A program made the position numbers and the translations under genes. Below, in pieces: positions 49,277 through 61,408 of a stretch of DNA of 64,000 nucleotides. Under the pieces are notes generated by a model. The model was given only the letters and a program-made list of their open reading frames with translations. It did no database searches and was not told the DNA's origin. This DNA is from Plantago elongata. Lineage: Eukaryota > Streptophyta > Magnoliopsida > Lamiales > Plantaginaceae. The stretch spans positions 55,730 to 119,729 of the forward strand of contig JAYMSP010000018.1 of NCBI GenBank assembly GCA_036897095.1, in the 5' to 3' direction. Within the stretch, counting starts at the first letter, position 1; the number at the start of each line of letters is the position of its first letter.

Positions 49277-51990
49277 CTTTTAAGAATGAGTGAATTTTTT
49301 CGACTATTACAGACGGCTATCGTGTTCTACTTACTGAACAGAGTCCGTGACAGTTAGACATGGAAGCATTTGGACCTCATCAAGAAGAAGCTAAAAGATG
49401 GCTTTGTAGTACTGTATGGTAGATAAGAGAAGGAAAAAATGCAGTTAATAATGTGTGTTTGTTATGCTATGGTTTTAGTGTTCCTGTGAACGTTGAAGTT
49501 CAGCAGCACCTCTCGTGACTTGTGCAGGCCACTCCAAATTATATGTGTACCATGAGCCAAAAAGATTGCTACAGACAAGAAAATTCGCTGTTCAGACCTT
49601 CATATGCGAGATAGTGTTTTGTTCTTTACAGGTTAACTTTTACTATGTTATCTGATCACACACTTTACAATTTGTTGAAATTGTTTTTCTTGCTATGGAC
49701 TTGAGTGGATTTGTTGTTAAATTAGCTAGTAGTACCTTTAATATATAGTATTGAACTGTTACTAATTTTATCCAAGTGTAGTGCAATTATTGTCACATGC
49801 TGCCATGTACATCATTAAAGTATTATTAAGTTGCACAAACTGTAAAGTTAGTATGCTTTTCAAATGAGTGTAATGCTGTATCTGGTATGGCGGTTATACT
49901 TCTTAATGTAGATTAGTATTTACTACCATATAAATTCCGATATATACCTACCTTTGTTTGTGATGAAGAACCCCACATTTAATATACAATATTATAGTAC
50001 TCTCGTGACTTTTACAAAAATTTAAAGTTTCACAAAATTCTGATATATACTACCTTTGTTTGTGATGAAGAACCCCACAATTAATGTACAATATTATAAG
50101 ACTCTCGTGACTTTTATAAAAATTTAAAGTTTCACAAAATTTTATAGTTAAACAATATTAATAATGTTTCATTAATGAATATGCATATAAAAAAATCCGT
50201 GTTCCTGATATTATTTCAATGTTAGTTAAAATCTTTAGTATATAATTGTAATAAGGTATAGGAGGGTGTTCACTTAATTAAAGATATTGGTTTATGTAAA
50301 TGAACCAAAAATCCCCAACATTATATGAGACCAAAACAAGATCTATTACTGCATCGACTGTCACAGACAAATTCAGCATATAGAGAATGTAAATAGAATT
50401 ATGGCACAGATGTTACAAAATTATTTTACTTTTCCAATGATTAGTTTTCAGAGATCTGCTTGCTAGTTGTATTCACTAACTTATTCTAGTAGAGCTTCAT
50501 CCAAGAAATAACTACCCATCTACTCGCTCTCAGTCCATTTTCATCTACTTTTTACAAACTTTTTGTTTATTTTTTTGAGAACTTACTTTTTACAAACTTT
50601 ACACATGTATTATTGAAACTAATTTGGACTTTTTAAACTGTCCGTCATACTTTTACCCTGCCTAACAACTAATTTATATCTAAAACAGTAATATGTCATT
50701 GTCATATACCTAATTGTATAGTTATAACCTAATTTGCATAGTTATATTTGGGATGGTGGTATTACCTTAATTTATATTCATCACCTGCTCCTCTGCCTTT
50801 GTATTGACATTGCTCACTCTGGACGAACTCATTTCAATGCCGATATAGTGCACATGTTTCTATCGTTTTACCTCTTACTTGAATAATTCTCTCTCCTTAG
50901 ACGCCCTCTCTATTGATCATCAGTCCTCACCCTTTTACACCCGTAATTATGCTTTAGATATTGTCATGTTAAAAACATTAGTCCTCAAATAGTCCGTAAT
51001 ATGTCACACAGTCCTTCATCTTTCGAATCAATATGATGTGCCTTCTTGTCTTCCACAATAGCCTCATCATCGTATTTCCAACGCCGCCTGAGGCTCCAAA
51101 GATCGATTTAGCAACAAATTCATGCGTAACCGAAAAATACTTCATATTTTTTACTAGGGTGCTCGTATGTCTTTCCACTCCATATGAAACGATGCTACGT
51201 CTTGTTAATCGTTGTACTCTCATCATGATTAAAAGAGACAATGGAGTTCCACAACAAATAATTCATAGGGGCAAAGCTCTAGCAGGTAGGAACCCCCCAA
51301 AATGTTATTGATTGGGGAATATAATATATAAATACAAACTTTATTAATTCTATTACGAAGTCATAGTTGATCTTACCGAGCCCCTTAGCCTAAATGTTGC
51401 AAGTCAAACTTACCCAAAACCTACTTTAGTAGAACGTTAATCAATATATTCAATATTTCCTACAACTTTGTTCATTGTCCAAAGTGCTTTGTTGATAGAA
51501 ATAAAGTTCATACTTCACATTTAATCTATTGATAAACAAGTTTACAAGTACATCTCTTGAAAATGTCCACATAGACACATACCGGACATATGCTAGCTAG
51601 TATGGCCAATGACATATGAAAGGATATGTGTCAAAAGTGTACGTTGAATTTGTCCGTTAATGTAGCATACATGCTATGCTACGTATTGAAACTAATACAT
51701 TTGTATATTTGCTACATTTAAAAGAGTATTGATATGTGTCCACATTTGCAATCTACATTTTCTCCATCTCAATTAATGTCTTCTTGGTTCGGTCTAAAAA
51801 TATCAAAGTCTTATGCTAATCTTCTGACATCGAAAAATAAAAGTTCATAATTCATTTTTCAACTTCAACTACGATACGAACCGATCCAGTAAGTAAGCCG
51901 GATTTGGCAAACATGTAAAGTTGATGTGCTTGACCGGCCCATCACGAAACCCAGCCCATTTATCATGTTTTATAAATATAAATATTTTAT
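49277..51990. other. LIN-like gene promoter and AT-rich spacer
   Basis: The first 100-250 bases are the likely 5' UTR and promoter of the LIN-like gene. A 103-bp tandem duplication lies at 49939. Short open frames near 50980-51310 on both strands show no recognisable domain. No gene is supported. Confidence 0.5.
49939..50143. repeat. 103-bp tandem duplication
   Basis: The unit beginning GATATATACCTACCTTTG starts at 49939 and again at 50042. Both copies contain GATGAAGAACCCCACA and end in TTTAAAGTTTCACAAAA. The copies are about 93-95% alike by eye. Confidence 0.9.
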
Positions 51991-52004
51991 CCAACCATTT
52001 TCAC

Positions 52005-52835
52005 CACTGTAGGTAGCAGGCAAAGCTTGCTCCTCCACTGGGTTCTCACTCAGTCTAGATCTCTTCTGCTCCTCATACCGCTAAACCTCGTCTTCTCACG
52101 ATATCTAATACAGGTACCAATCGGATCTGATTTATATCTTCCTTCATACTCAAACTTGCTTTTCTGCTCATCAGATCCAGCTCTTAGATCTGTGCTCACC
52201 ATTTCTCATGAACTTTTTTCTTTGTTTGAGAAATATTTTGGTAGATCTACATGAACATGTGGTTTTTGCTAGAGTTGAGTTATGCTTAAAGTTTTTCTTG
52301 TTCAATAGTGCTTCATTTTGCTTATTTTTCTTGCTTAGGCTAGTTAGCTTTGCAATGAGTGAGAGTATAACGATGTACTCTGGTTGTTATTCAGTTCAGC
52401 TTTTTTTAACAAAATAAATCTTACTTCAACTGGACTAGAAATTTCACCTGTGGAAAATAAAGTATATTATTTGCCTTATTGGCAACTTAAATTGATTCCT
52501 TAACTTTCATTGAAATAGAGTTGTGAAAGAACAATGATATGCGTAACCTGAACTTGCATTGAAAGCATATTATTACGTGTTTATAGGCCCGTACCTATAT
52601 CTGTGTTGGTTTGTCCTTGACTTGTGGAACAACAATTGTATTTGTTAGTATCTGTAGCTCAAGGTACGATGATTTTGCAGGTTTTTGAAGATGAGATCTA
52701 CAGAATATCTACACCTTTGAATGATCAGAGACTTGTGATCTATCCATCACTGGCGTGCTTGGATGATGATATGCTGGTTATGATATATCTTTGGCGTGAT
52801 GATATAATTTGTTATGGAGGATAGAATGTTTTACT
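52005..52835 (+). other. Possible spliced non-coding transcript
   Basis: 52010-52113 looks like a 5' UTR exon. It is pyrimidine-rich and ends ATACAG followed by GTACCA, a plausible donor. An acceptor TTTTGCAG ends at 52680. The exon after it has only a short frame (to 52824) with no recognisable domain. I cannot find a coding gene, so this could be a lncRNA, a decayed gene, or chance. Confidence 0.2.
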
Positions 52836-54260
52836 AGTGTCATCGATTTATACTAAGCTACTTCATGGGTGACAAATTGATTTCTTTGTCATGGATTATT
52901 TCCTATAAACATTGAGATGCCACCTTGACAACTGATTTGCTTTGTGGGCTGCTGGAGGATTTATGCGAAAAATGATTTGAAAGAGCTTGGATTTTGTTTT
53001 ACAAGTTCAAGGATATTATTTGCAATAACTTTCTAATAGTTTGTAAGAGAAAGACTTGTGGTGAAGTTAAAACATATTGGTTTTTAATACCATGTTTGAG
53101 TTGTGCAGAAAAAAGTTTTGCCTTCCTTACCAATTGCATAAATCTGTTTGGTATTGTATACCTGAGATGTTTTAGCTTCACCATTGGGCTTTGTTTTATG
53201 AACTATTATGAAGTTTTTGTCGATGAGATCCTTTAAGTTGTCTAATGACTTCCAAGCTCTTTCCTGACATTTATCGCATGAATCCTTCAGCAATCCACAA
53301 AATGAATGAGTTTTCAAGGTGGGATCTCCGTTCCCGTCCGGAGGAAGTATTTATGTTTGAGAATTCAATCTCTAATCACACGTCGAGTTTAGTATTATCA
53401 TTTGTGTAATAAAGTTGTGTACAAGGATGAATTATGTTTGATTGATTATGAACCAAATTTATGGACCTCTCTATGAGTTATTCTGCAAGTATTCATATAG
53501 TTTGTGGAGATTAGTTGTCGGTCTGGATTATGTTGCTGCTATATCATTTAGGAAGAGGTTTTGCATGAATACTTGCAATATAATGAGTAGAGAAAGAGCC
53601 ATTCAACAGAGCAAGCACAGATGCAATGCTGCATAGAAGCTCCAGTCTAAATTGTTCAGATTGGAACAAATTATAAGAGTAGCAGTTTCTGGTTTCATGT
53701 ATGCACCAACAGAAAACTTGATTAAAACCAATATTCACTGGAATGGACCAGAAAAGTGACTTGCTTGTTCCATCTCAACTAGACTGATGATATTCCAAAC
53801 TTAAATCGATCTGACATACTCCCTTCGGTCCATTCCCTTTGGATCATTTAAAACATTCCTTTGGATCATTAAAAAATTTATAAGAGGTTACTTTATTTAG
53901 TATAATAGAATAATGGTTTATATGGATTTAGTTAGTATTAAGAAAATGATAGAATAATTATTTATGAGTTTATTTAGTATTAAGTAAAAATAATAGAATA
54001 ATTGTTATGTGGGTATTATGTTGGTAAAAAAGATTGTTATTGGATGATAAAGTTTTGAGAGTTCCATACAAAACGATTCAGTCACACAATTAATATATAA
54101 TAATATACAATTTACAAATGTACAAAAATCACAATTTATATACAACACCGCAAAATTAGTATACAACATTGCAGGTTAAACTTGAACTTTCATAATTTTT
54201 TGTAATAAAAAATTGGTTAGTGGGATAAACATTTTTTATTTGTAGGTTAGAAAGTTTCTA

Positions 54261-54890
54261 AGACCATGATTATCCATGATCTTCATATCCAACCCAACTT
54301 TTCACTATTCCAATAAATAATTAATTTCTATTTCATCCTTACACCCACCCAACCTTTTAACATAAATCAAGTTTATCCATGACCCTACCCACCCATCCAT
54401 TTCATTTAATATAATTATTTTTTATTATTATCACGGAATATTTATAATACTCAAAATTAAATATAATATTATAATACTCAAAATAATTATAATAATTGAA
54501 TATAATAATTAATTATAATGAAAAAATTCAAAATTCAAAACTAGTATAATAATCGGATGAGTAATGTGTGTAAAATGGATCGTTTAGATCATTTGGAGAA
54601 AATTGATATGAGATATGTAATTGGGGTTTAAGAATAAATATGAAAGAGGAGTATTTTAGATGTGTGTAAAATGTAGAGATATTGATCTCTATATATAGAA
54701 GTTGAAAATTTAATAAGTATTAATTTTTTAATAAAAGATATTAAAAAAGATAAGTAAATAATAAAAAAATTGAACCAATAGGTTGGGGACAAGTGTCCCC
54801 AACCTACTTAAATAGTGAGTCACCACCGAGGGCGGTGGTGGCTCAATTTGAGCCCCAAGGTCTTGGGGATCAAATGTCATGGTCCTTTAT
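54261..54890. mobile_element. Possible TIR element ending in three hairpins
   Basis: The left edge AAGACCATGATTATCC and the right edge TCAAATGTCATGGTCC are loosely inverted. The interior is AT-rich without coding capacity, and a cluster of three hairpins lies just inside the right edge (54779-54870). The right-hand block GGCGGTGGTGGCTC is strikingly GC-rich for the area. No target duplication was confirmed. Confidence 0.4.
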
Positions 54891-55212
54891 TTTATTTTTT
54901 TTGAAATAAAGGAAGGCCCACTGCCTTTTGGATGACAATTGCATTGATAATCTTCGTCTAATATAACATAAAAAATAAAAAAAAGTTATGAAAATTTTCA
55001 AGGTATTAAAAATAATCCGCCGTAATGGCACGAATTAATTGTTGTCCAAATACAAATAACAATGTGACTCATCCATGGTCCGAATGTGACAAGAAGTAAG
55101 GCTCAGATTTATCAAGAAATTGTGAATACATTATAATTTATAGTACTGCATGTAAATGATTTAAGGAAATGTGATTTAAAAAAGTTGAATTGTCTATTAT
55201 TCATATTCTACG

Positions 55213-55383
55213 TTAGGCTCTATTCTATTTAATAAAAAATCACTTCAATTTAATTTAATCTTATATTGTTCACCTCTACTTAATTATAATTTATATTAAG
55301 CTCTATTTTATTTAATAGAAAATCACTTTTAATTTAATTAATCTCATACAATTCAATTCTATTTAATTATAATTATATTACAC
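55213..55383. repeat. 83-bp tandem duplication
   Basis: TTAGGCTCTATTCTATTTAA at 55213 recurs as TTAAGCTCTATTTTATTTAA at 55296. Both are followed by matching AATCACTT and TTAATTATAATT blocks. Confidence 0.75.
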
Positions 55384-57296
55384 TTCAATATCATTCAATA
55401 TCAATTTCAGTGGAATAAAACAGAAGTCTAGGCTATCTTTTAACAATTATTACATAAGTTTCTTTTCACAACTTATACAAAAGTTTGACTATCATTGTTT
55501 GCCTGCTCTTAAAAACATGACATGAAATGACATTTCTCCAACTTCATTCCTGTTCTGCGGGACATTGATCATCATTTAAGTCAGCACATATATCAATGCA
55601 GACTTTAACGAGCAAAATTTGAAGACCCAACTGCCTACAATGGTATGTACATAGACAACTCGGTAGAGGAAATAAGAAATATACTGCATTACTAAGAAAA
55701 TAACAAAATCCACAAGGAAAGTATCAGAAGCATCCTAACAAGAATGCCTCAGGGAATTTGTAATGTGATAGCCGGAAACTGTAACAATCTTTCTGCAGTA
55801 GCACTCAGGAAAATTTAAACGCTTGCTAATAGTAACAAGTTACTAACTGCATGGAATCTTGCAGGTGGATCTAATCCATCTAGAATGATCCTGTTCAATA
55901 CTCCATCTTTATGTATGCCCGCAATATATTATCTGACACAATTACCTACAAACCCGTCTGTGGATGCAAACGATCTCACTGATACATGGCAAGAAAAGTG
56001 CCAGTTAAAAAAATAAGGCTGTCATAGCAAGCCTAACAAAGGCTGGATCAGGAGGTAGAAGCCAGATCAAAGTCTTCTCTATCCACAATCCAGCTGAATC
56101 TAGGTGTATACAATTTATAGCATGTATACTCTCACCATCATGGAGCAGGAGAATCCACCGGTGAAATCTGCTCAGAGAAGAAAGCAAACTGTAAATAAGA
56201 CCAGGCAATCATTTTATGTGAACCCGTATGGACACGCAAAAATAGTACTAGACGGAACTTGGAATGTAGTCGTTGAGTGGTTTCTATTAGATACTCAAGT
56301 AGAAAGTGCTGACACTTGGTTTTCAAGAAATGTACTTTTACTCTTTTAGTAACATCATGGTACTTTTACTACAGTCTCCAAGTATAAATATATAACACCC
56401 AACTTCAGCTCATACAAGTTCATAACATCTCTGAAGAACTACAGAAAAAATATGCATGTTGAAGTCTAACATACTCTAGAGACTACAGGGTCATTTCAGA
56501 AGTTAACTGGAATCCTGTTTGCACAATAAAAGAGGACCAGAGGTTACTGATTCAGAATGTATATCTGAGAGAGAATAGATCTACTATATTCCTCAACCCT
56601 GTGAAAAACGACATGAAGATATTTCAAATTTTATCAAAGGACAAATAAATGGTCTCACTAATTCTTCTGAAGCCAACCTAAATAACGAGGCTTCTATGGA
56701 TCAGATTACTCAAAAAATTAAAAATGGGATAATATCAGTTTATCTCTGGGCTCAAGCTAGGAAACAATGTGAAATCACTAGTATTTATAGACTGGCCACA
56801 GTTTCATAGTAACAAGTATTAATTTGTACTCCAAACATCTAGTATCAATTATGAAGGTCCAATACTCCAATTAGAACGGTAATGTAATATTTGCCTATTC
56901 AACTTGAAACAGCATGATTTTCTTGGGATTGTGAAGTGGAGCCAAGTTTACTTACAAATCACAGCCAACAAAGATGTTATTATCCTAATCAATCGGTGCA
57001 GGCTTTGTGAGATACAAAGCAAATTCACCTGGTCAAGAACTTCATTAGCCACTAGGTAATTCGTGAAATGGTTATCGTTGTGAATCGATCACTAACTTAA
57101 GTTGGTGTTTGCATTATTTGCAGTCATTACTCATTACATAAACTGTTGCTCATGGGTAGCATATTTTCCAATAACTTTCCAGTTTAAATCAGAGAACTCA
57201 AAACAAGCCTACTTTTTTCAAGCCATCAAAAGCTGCAACGAAATAAATGTGGACTTCATGTATAAAGGGCAAACTAGAACAGAATATTGAAAACTT

Positions 57297-57408
57297 ATTG
57301 TTTGGATAGAATTCCAGTTGAATAGCCTGAACTGGAATCAAGTTATTTGTACACAAAAAAACTCAATTCAAGTTGAGACAATTCAACTGGAGTTCTATCC
57401 CAAACAAT
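57297..57408. mobile_element. Palindromic MITE
   Basis: The left arm contains ATTGTTTGGATAGAATTCC and then AGTTGAAT. The right arm carries the inverted ATTCAACT and then GGAGTTCTATCCCAAACAAT. The length is about 112 bp and it is non-coding. The target duplication is not resolved. Confidence 0.7.
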
Positions 57409-58861
57409 ATGTAATAGGTGAATTCCGCATCAACAAATATATTGGTCGCTGCTAATGATTCTTCTACAAATGTAATAACTCTGTGAATTGAGCACCTATA
57501 AAGTACCGAACTAGAGCAAAATATTGTAAAAGTAGTAAATATATAATTTTCCAGCTGCAAACCATGTGTCTTATTAGCTAGGATGTGGAGTTATACTCCC
57601 ACAGTAGCTAATTATGTACAGCGAAATCAAGCATTTATCAGAACACAATCTACAACATGCAGATATATGCATTTTGAGACCAAGGACCAAGAAATTTCGA
57701 TTTCTTATATCCTAAAAATTGTAAAGCTTTGGCCTTCCTGAGGCCATAAGATGCAGAGTACAACCTTAGCCACCCAACTCTTCGAGCAAAGTGCAAAGAG
57801 GTGCTTTGGGACAGAAACAATTAAAAGTACGACATGGGTATATAATGAATTTAACTGTATGCCAATTCAAGCCTAAAGACAGTCTCCTTTTGGGGCTTAC
57901 TAAAATGAGAAACTTAAGATAGAAGGCTTTGTTCTATTACGCCACCTCCTTTAGCATCTCTTTGCTACCAGAAGAGCTCAAAATCCCACTTTGAGTTCAA
58001 ATCGAAATATCATGAAATTAAGCACTAAATTACCCTGCCCCCTTACCGTGTTTCCTTGTTTTTATGATAAATTTTCCATGACGGATATCCTTTCTAATCT
58101 GCTATAATAATAAGAATCATTGATATGGCATATATTATTATCTTGCATAAACTACTCCAATTTATCTTGGTCCTGTAATGTTTCACTCTAGAAACGTAGG
58201 GGAAATTCCTGAAGATCATTGGGTATTAGGAAACTATATTTGTTTCGAGATTTAATCTTTACGTTTTAGAAGGATTCTAGTAGAATTATATTCCTTGGTA
58301 TTTAGTTTCCTAGCATGATGATTTTCATTCACTTTTTCCTGGTCAATTTGTCCAAAACTATGGTGTTTGATTCTGCTTTGTGCTTGCAGTTTATGGCATC
58401 TCTAGTTAGAAGTAGCCAAGTATTGTACTTGTGCAGAAAACTAAGTGGTTTACAAAAGAAATTATGAGTAGCTATTAGCTAATATATTAATTCAATCACC
58501 TTTTAGTCACCGTGACAATGAAACTACACATGAATCATAAGCATTTTGCTATCAAAACAAATTGTGTGCAGCTTGCATCCTTGTCTCCATGATATTGCTA
58601 CCCTAGCCGTGTCGAACTAATGCTACCAAATACAGAGTAGTATCATTGTTTCCATCCAGCCTAGCAATGCAAACGGAGATTTGCATGACAAATGAATGAG
58701 TCACATGGTAAATTGGAAAGATTCGTAAAATTTGGACCATAGCTCTTTCTTGAAAAGGTCAATTAAACACTCGAAAAATGGGAAGACATTAATTGCACGA
58801 ATTAAAGGCACACATATATAGTGTATATATATATATATATTAGAATATCTTGAGCTCACCA

Positions 58862-59914
58862 TCATGCCGCCAAAGACTCAAGCCTGTCACAGTGAGGAGT
58901 GGGAAAGTGTCTGTTCCAGTGACGCCTCTGCATTTCCATATGACAATAGCGTCCAAGCATATGCTTATAATCCTTTATCACATTGTTCTCAACTTCATGT
59001 CGATTAGGGCTCCCAACCGGATAGTTCTCATCAAATGCAGGTGACTTCACAAAAAATTCTACCCCATGGTTCTCTGTTGTTTTCTTAAATTGATATGAGT
59101 AGTTCTTCTGCAAGGAGTACTCTGGCTCTGAAAATGGAAGATAAGCAAGCAGAACAATTATCAAGAACGGTAGCAATTGAAGAAGCAGCATGATATTAGG
59201 CCCACCACCACCCGTATCATCCCTCTGCTGTGCATTAGCCGTTCTTGCCCTGTAGACATGAGCATTCCTAAAGGGATCTTGTCGAGCCCCAAAGAATGCT
59301 CGGAATATCTCATCTGGATCAAACTCATCATCATAGAAATTATTCCCGGCTGTTCTCCGCCTTCGCCTCGTAGCATACTGCTGACTGTACTCAAACTCGT
59401 CAACTAAACCAGTCTGATCATATTGCCTCCTCGAATCACCATCACTCAAACATTTAAAAGCCTTGCTAACTTTCTTAAACGCCTCCTCAGAACCCGGAGC
59501 CTTATTCTTATCCGGATGAACTTTCAATGAAAGTTTTCTATACGCCTTCCTAATCTCCTCAACCGAACAGCTCTTCTCCACACCGAGAATGGCATAGTAA
59601 TCCTTCTTAACCCTAATCTGCTTCACCAAATGCAAATGCTCCTCCGTATAGTTCCTCTCCGCAGCAGAACCACCTTCACCATTAACCACACCAGCACTCT
59701 TCACCTTATCAACATTCTTTGAATCACTCGACGGACCAGCAGAAGGCGAAGAATCGAGATTCTCCGCCTCCGCTACGAGATTGTCAAGAGGCAAAGTATC
59801 ATTAAGACGACGCGCAATTCCAATGAATTTAAGTGCCCTCTGCTTATTCCTAGCTGCAATTGCCTCTTTGGCAATATTGATACATCTTAGTGCCTCATCT
59901 TTGTTACCTTCCAT
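58862..59914 (-). CDS. ATJ49: ER membrane DnaJ protein (ATJ49/DNAJB12 type)
   Basis: A single uninterrupted frame of 350 residues. An N-terminal helix-rich region begins [18 protein letters not shown], the usual start of DNAJB12/14-like proteins. The J domain (about 105-167) has [20 protein letters not shown] and the HPD motif at 133-135, needed to stimulate Hsp70 ATPase. An acidic/aromatic [14 protein letters not shown] stretch and a Gly run follow. One membrane helix (about 241-260) precedes the DUF1977 C-domain, which contains PAFDENYP. The topology is tail-anchored-like with the J domain in the cytosol; animal relatives work in ER quality control. A 5' UTR intron is likely at 60199-59992, from donor AAG|GTATGT to acceptor TTGCAG. 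Length matches the Arabidopsis protein. Confidence 0.95.
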   Translation of the reverse strand: MEGNKDEALRCINIAKEAIAARNKQRALKFIGIARRLNDTLPLDNLVAEAENLDSSPSAGPSSDSKNVDKVKSAGVVNGEGGSAAERNYTEEHLHLVKQIRVKKDYYAILGVEKSCSVEEIRKAYRKLSLKVHPDKNKAPGSEEAFKKVSKAFKCLSDGDSRRQYDQTGLVDEFEYSQQYATRRRRRTAGNNFYDDEFDPDEIFRAFFGARQDPFRNAHVYRARTANAQQRDDTGGGGPNIMLLLQLLPFLIIVLLAYLPFSEPEYSLQKNYSYQFKKTTENHGVEFFVKSPAFDENYPVGSPNRHEVENNVIKDYKHMLGRYCHMEMQRRHWNRHFPTPHCDRLESLAA

Positions 59915-59991
59915 GATATACTAGAAGGTACAAACCCTAAAAAATCCTATCCCCTTTGGTTGAATGCCACGATTCTGTAAAAATCACTACC

Positions 59992-60300
59992 TGCAATTCG
60001 AGTAACCATTCAACATCAACACAACCAATCTAAATTACCTACTTATAAACGAAACTCATCAATTTCAATCAAAATCACTGATATGAAATTCAATACACGA
60101 AGAAAGAGTGAAGAAAATGAAATTGATCAATTGACAAGTGAATTAACTTGATTATGAAAATCGAAAGTACAATCAGATGAACAAATTTGAGTACATACCT
60201 TGGAATTATGAGAATCAGAAATCCCATCACGAGTCCACAGAGAGATGGAGAGAGTGCGGAGAGATCAGACCAGACGCGAAGTGTAGGTAGCTGAGACTCC
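59992..60300 (-). other. 5' UTR intron and first exon of the DnaJ gene
   Basis: On the minus strand TTCCAAG|GTATGTAC marks a donor at 60200/60199, and GAATTGCAG an acceptor ending at 59992. The upstream part (60200 to about 60300) is a plausible purine/pyrimidine-mixed leader exon. This is inferred from splice signals only. Confidence 0.5.
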
Positions 60301-60789
60301 CGTACTAAGCACGTATGGCTGCCAATTGGAATATGCCACGTAAATGTGTGTTTTTAATTTTTGGTTTTATTAACTTTTACAGTATAAAAACGTAAAAATA
60401 ATGTCACGTTTGAGATAAATGATCAGCGTCACATATTCAACTACAAACACTATACAACATATGGTTTCAAGATAGATTATAGTATATAACTGGACACAAC
60501 GAGAAGTGATCATTTGCCAATAAATAATGTTGAACTGGGTTAGAGAATGGCTCGACATCAATTTTGTCACTGATTGTTAAATACAACGAATTATATAGAT
60601 CTTTACATTGATGAACTAATCATGTCGTTATTTAAATTTGATTTTTTTTTAGGTCACCGACGTATGCAACCGATCTTAATTGATTATTTGGGCTCGTGTA
60701 GAGGGGGTACGTGGGTGAGAGAACCATGTAGTAAAATAAGGAGTACAAATTTAGTTCATTTGATAACGCACATTCGATTAATCACAGAT
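60301..60789. other. Spacer between DnaJ promoter and HVA22-like copy
   Basis: AT-rich, with the divergent DnaJ promoter on its left side. Open frames here show no family resemblance, and I see no TATA-like promoter for the HVA22-like copy. Confidence 0.5.
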
Positions 60790-61223
60790 ATGAGTCGTTT
60801 CTGGAATTTGCTCACCTATCTCCACAGTCCACACCGCAGCTGGCCGCCAGTGATGCTCTACTTTATCCATTTTATGCATCAGTTGTGGCAATAGAAAGCA
60901 CGTTGAAATTGGACGATGAGCAGTGGCTTGCTTATTGGATTCTCTACTCTTTCACCACTCTCATGGAAATTGTCCTCCAACCAGTTCTTGATTTGATACC
61001 TATATGGTACAGTATGAAGCTAGCATTCATGGCATGGTTGGTGCTACCACAATTTAGAGGGGCTGCTTTCATATACGAGAAATATGTTAGGAAAAATCTG
61101 ATCAATAAATATGGAAGGGCTCATTTTAACAAGGGATCAACATCTTCTCCTAATGGCAAAACCAAAGCCAAGTTCGTCGACTTCGTAACTGGCAAAAAGG
61201 GAGAGCACGAAGCTTCCCATTGA
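60790..61223 (+). pseudogene. HVA22-like (TB2/DP1/REEP family) intronless, frame-shifted copy
   Basis: From ATG at 60790 the frame reads MSRFWNLLTYLHS, resembling the first exon of HVA22d/e proteins. It then loses the family sequence. A different frame carries LLYPFYASVVAIES, LKLDDEQWLAYWILYS, IPIWYSMKLAFMAWLVLPQF and RGAAFIYEKYVRKNL to a stop at 61223. The switch lies between about 60829 and 60862. HVA22 proteins are ER membrane-shaping REEP relatives, and plant genes of this family are normally split by introns. The whole sequence is contiguous here, so a retrocopy is likely. No poly-A tail or target duplication is clear. A sequencing error causing the shift is possible. Confidence 0.75.
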
Positions 61224-61408
61224 GGATAATGGAGGATGTAAGCTTCTCACTGAGGATAATGTGCCTTTTGAGTGGACTTAATTGATGGGGTCTCTTTTTT
61301 TTTTTTTCTGGGCTTCTTCTAGTAGTATTTTGGCTGGTATGTAACTGGGAAATTTGGAGTGAGACCGTATTTGTACAATGGCTTCTAGCCTTCGAATGAC
61401 TCTTTTAC
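61224..61408. other. Downstream flank of the HVA22-like copy
   Basis: It includes a 13-14-base T run near 61293 and otherwise plain sequence. It may be retained 3' UTR of the copied transcript. Confidence 0.4.

Larger units (their letters stand above)
52836..58861. other. AT-rich spacer with several repeats
   Basis: No gene is supported. It contains a MITE-like start at 53817 (ACTCCCTTCGGTCCATTCC) without a clear partner end, the inverted-repeat element at 54261, a tandem repeat at 55213, a palindromic MITE at 57297, and a TA dinucleotide run near 58822-58842. The DnaJ 3' UTR presumably occupies the right-most few hundred bases. Confidence 0.55.

Noticed and set aside
50978-51311. Overlapping frames on both strands as a gene or transposase
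   Set aside because: No domain motif could be recognised and the frames are short. They are left as spacer.
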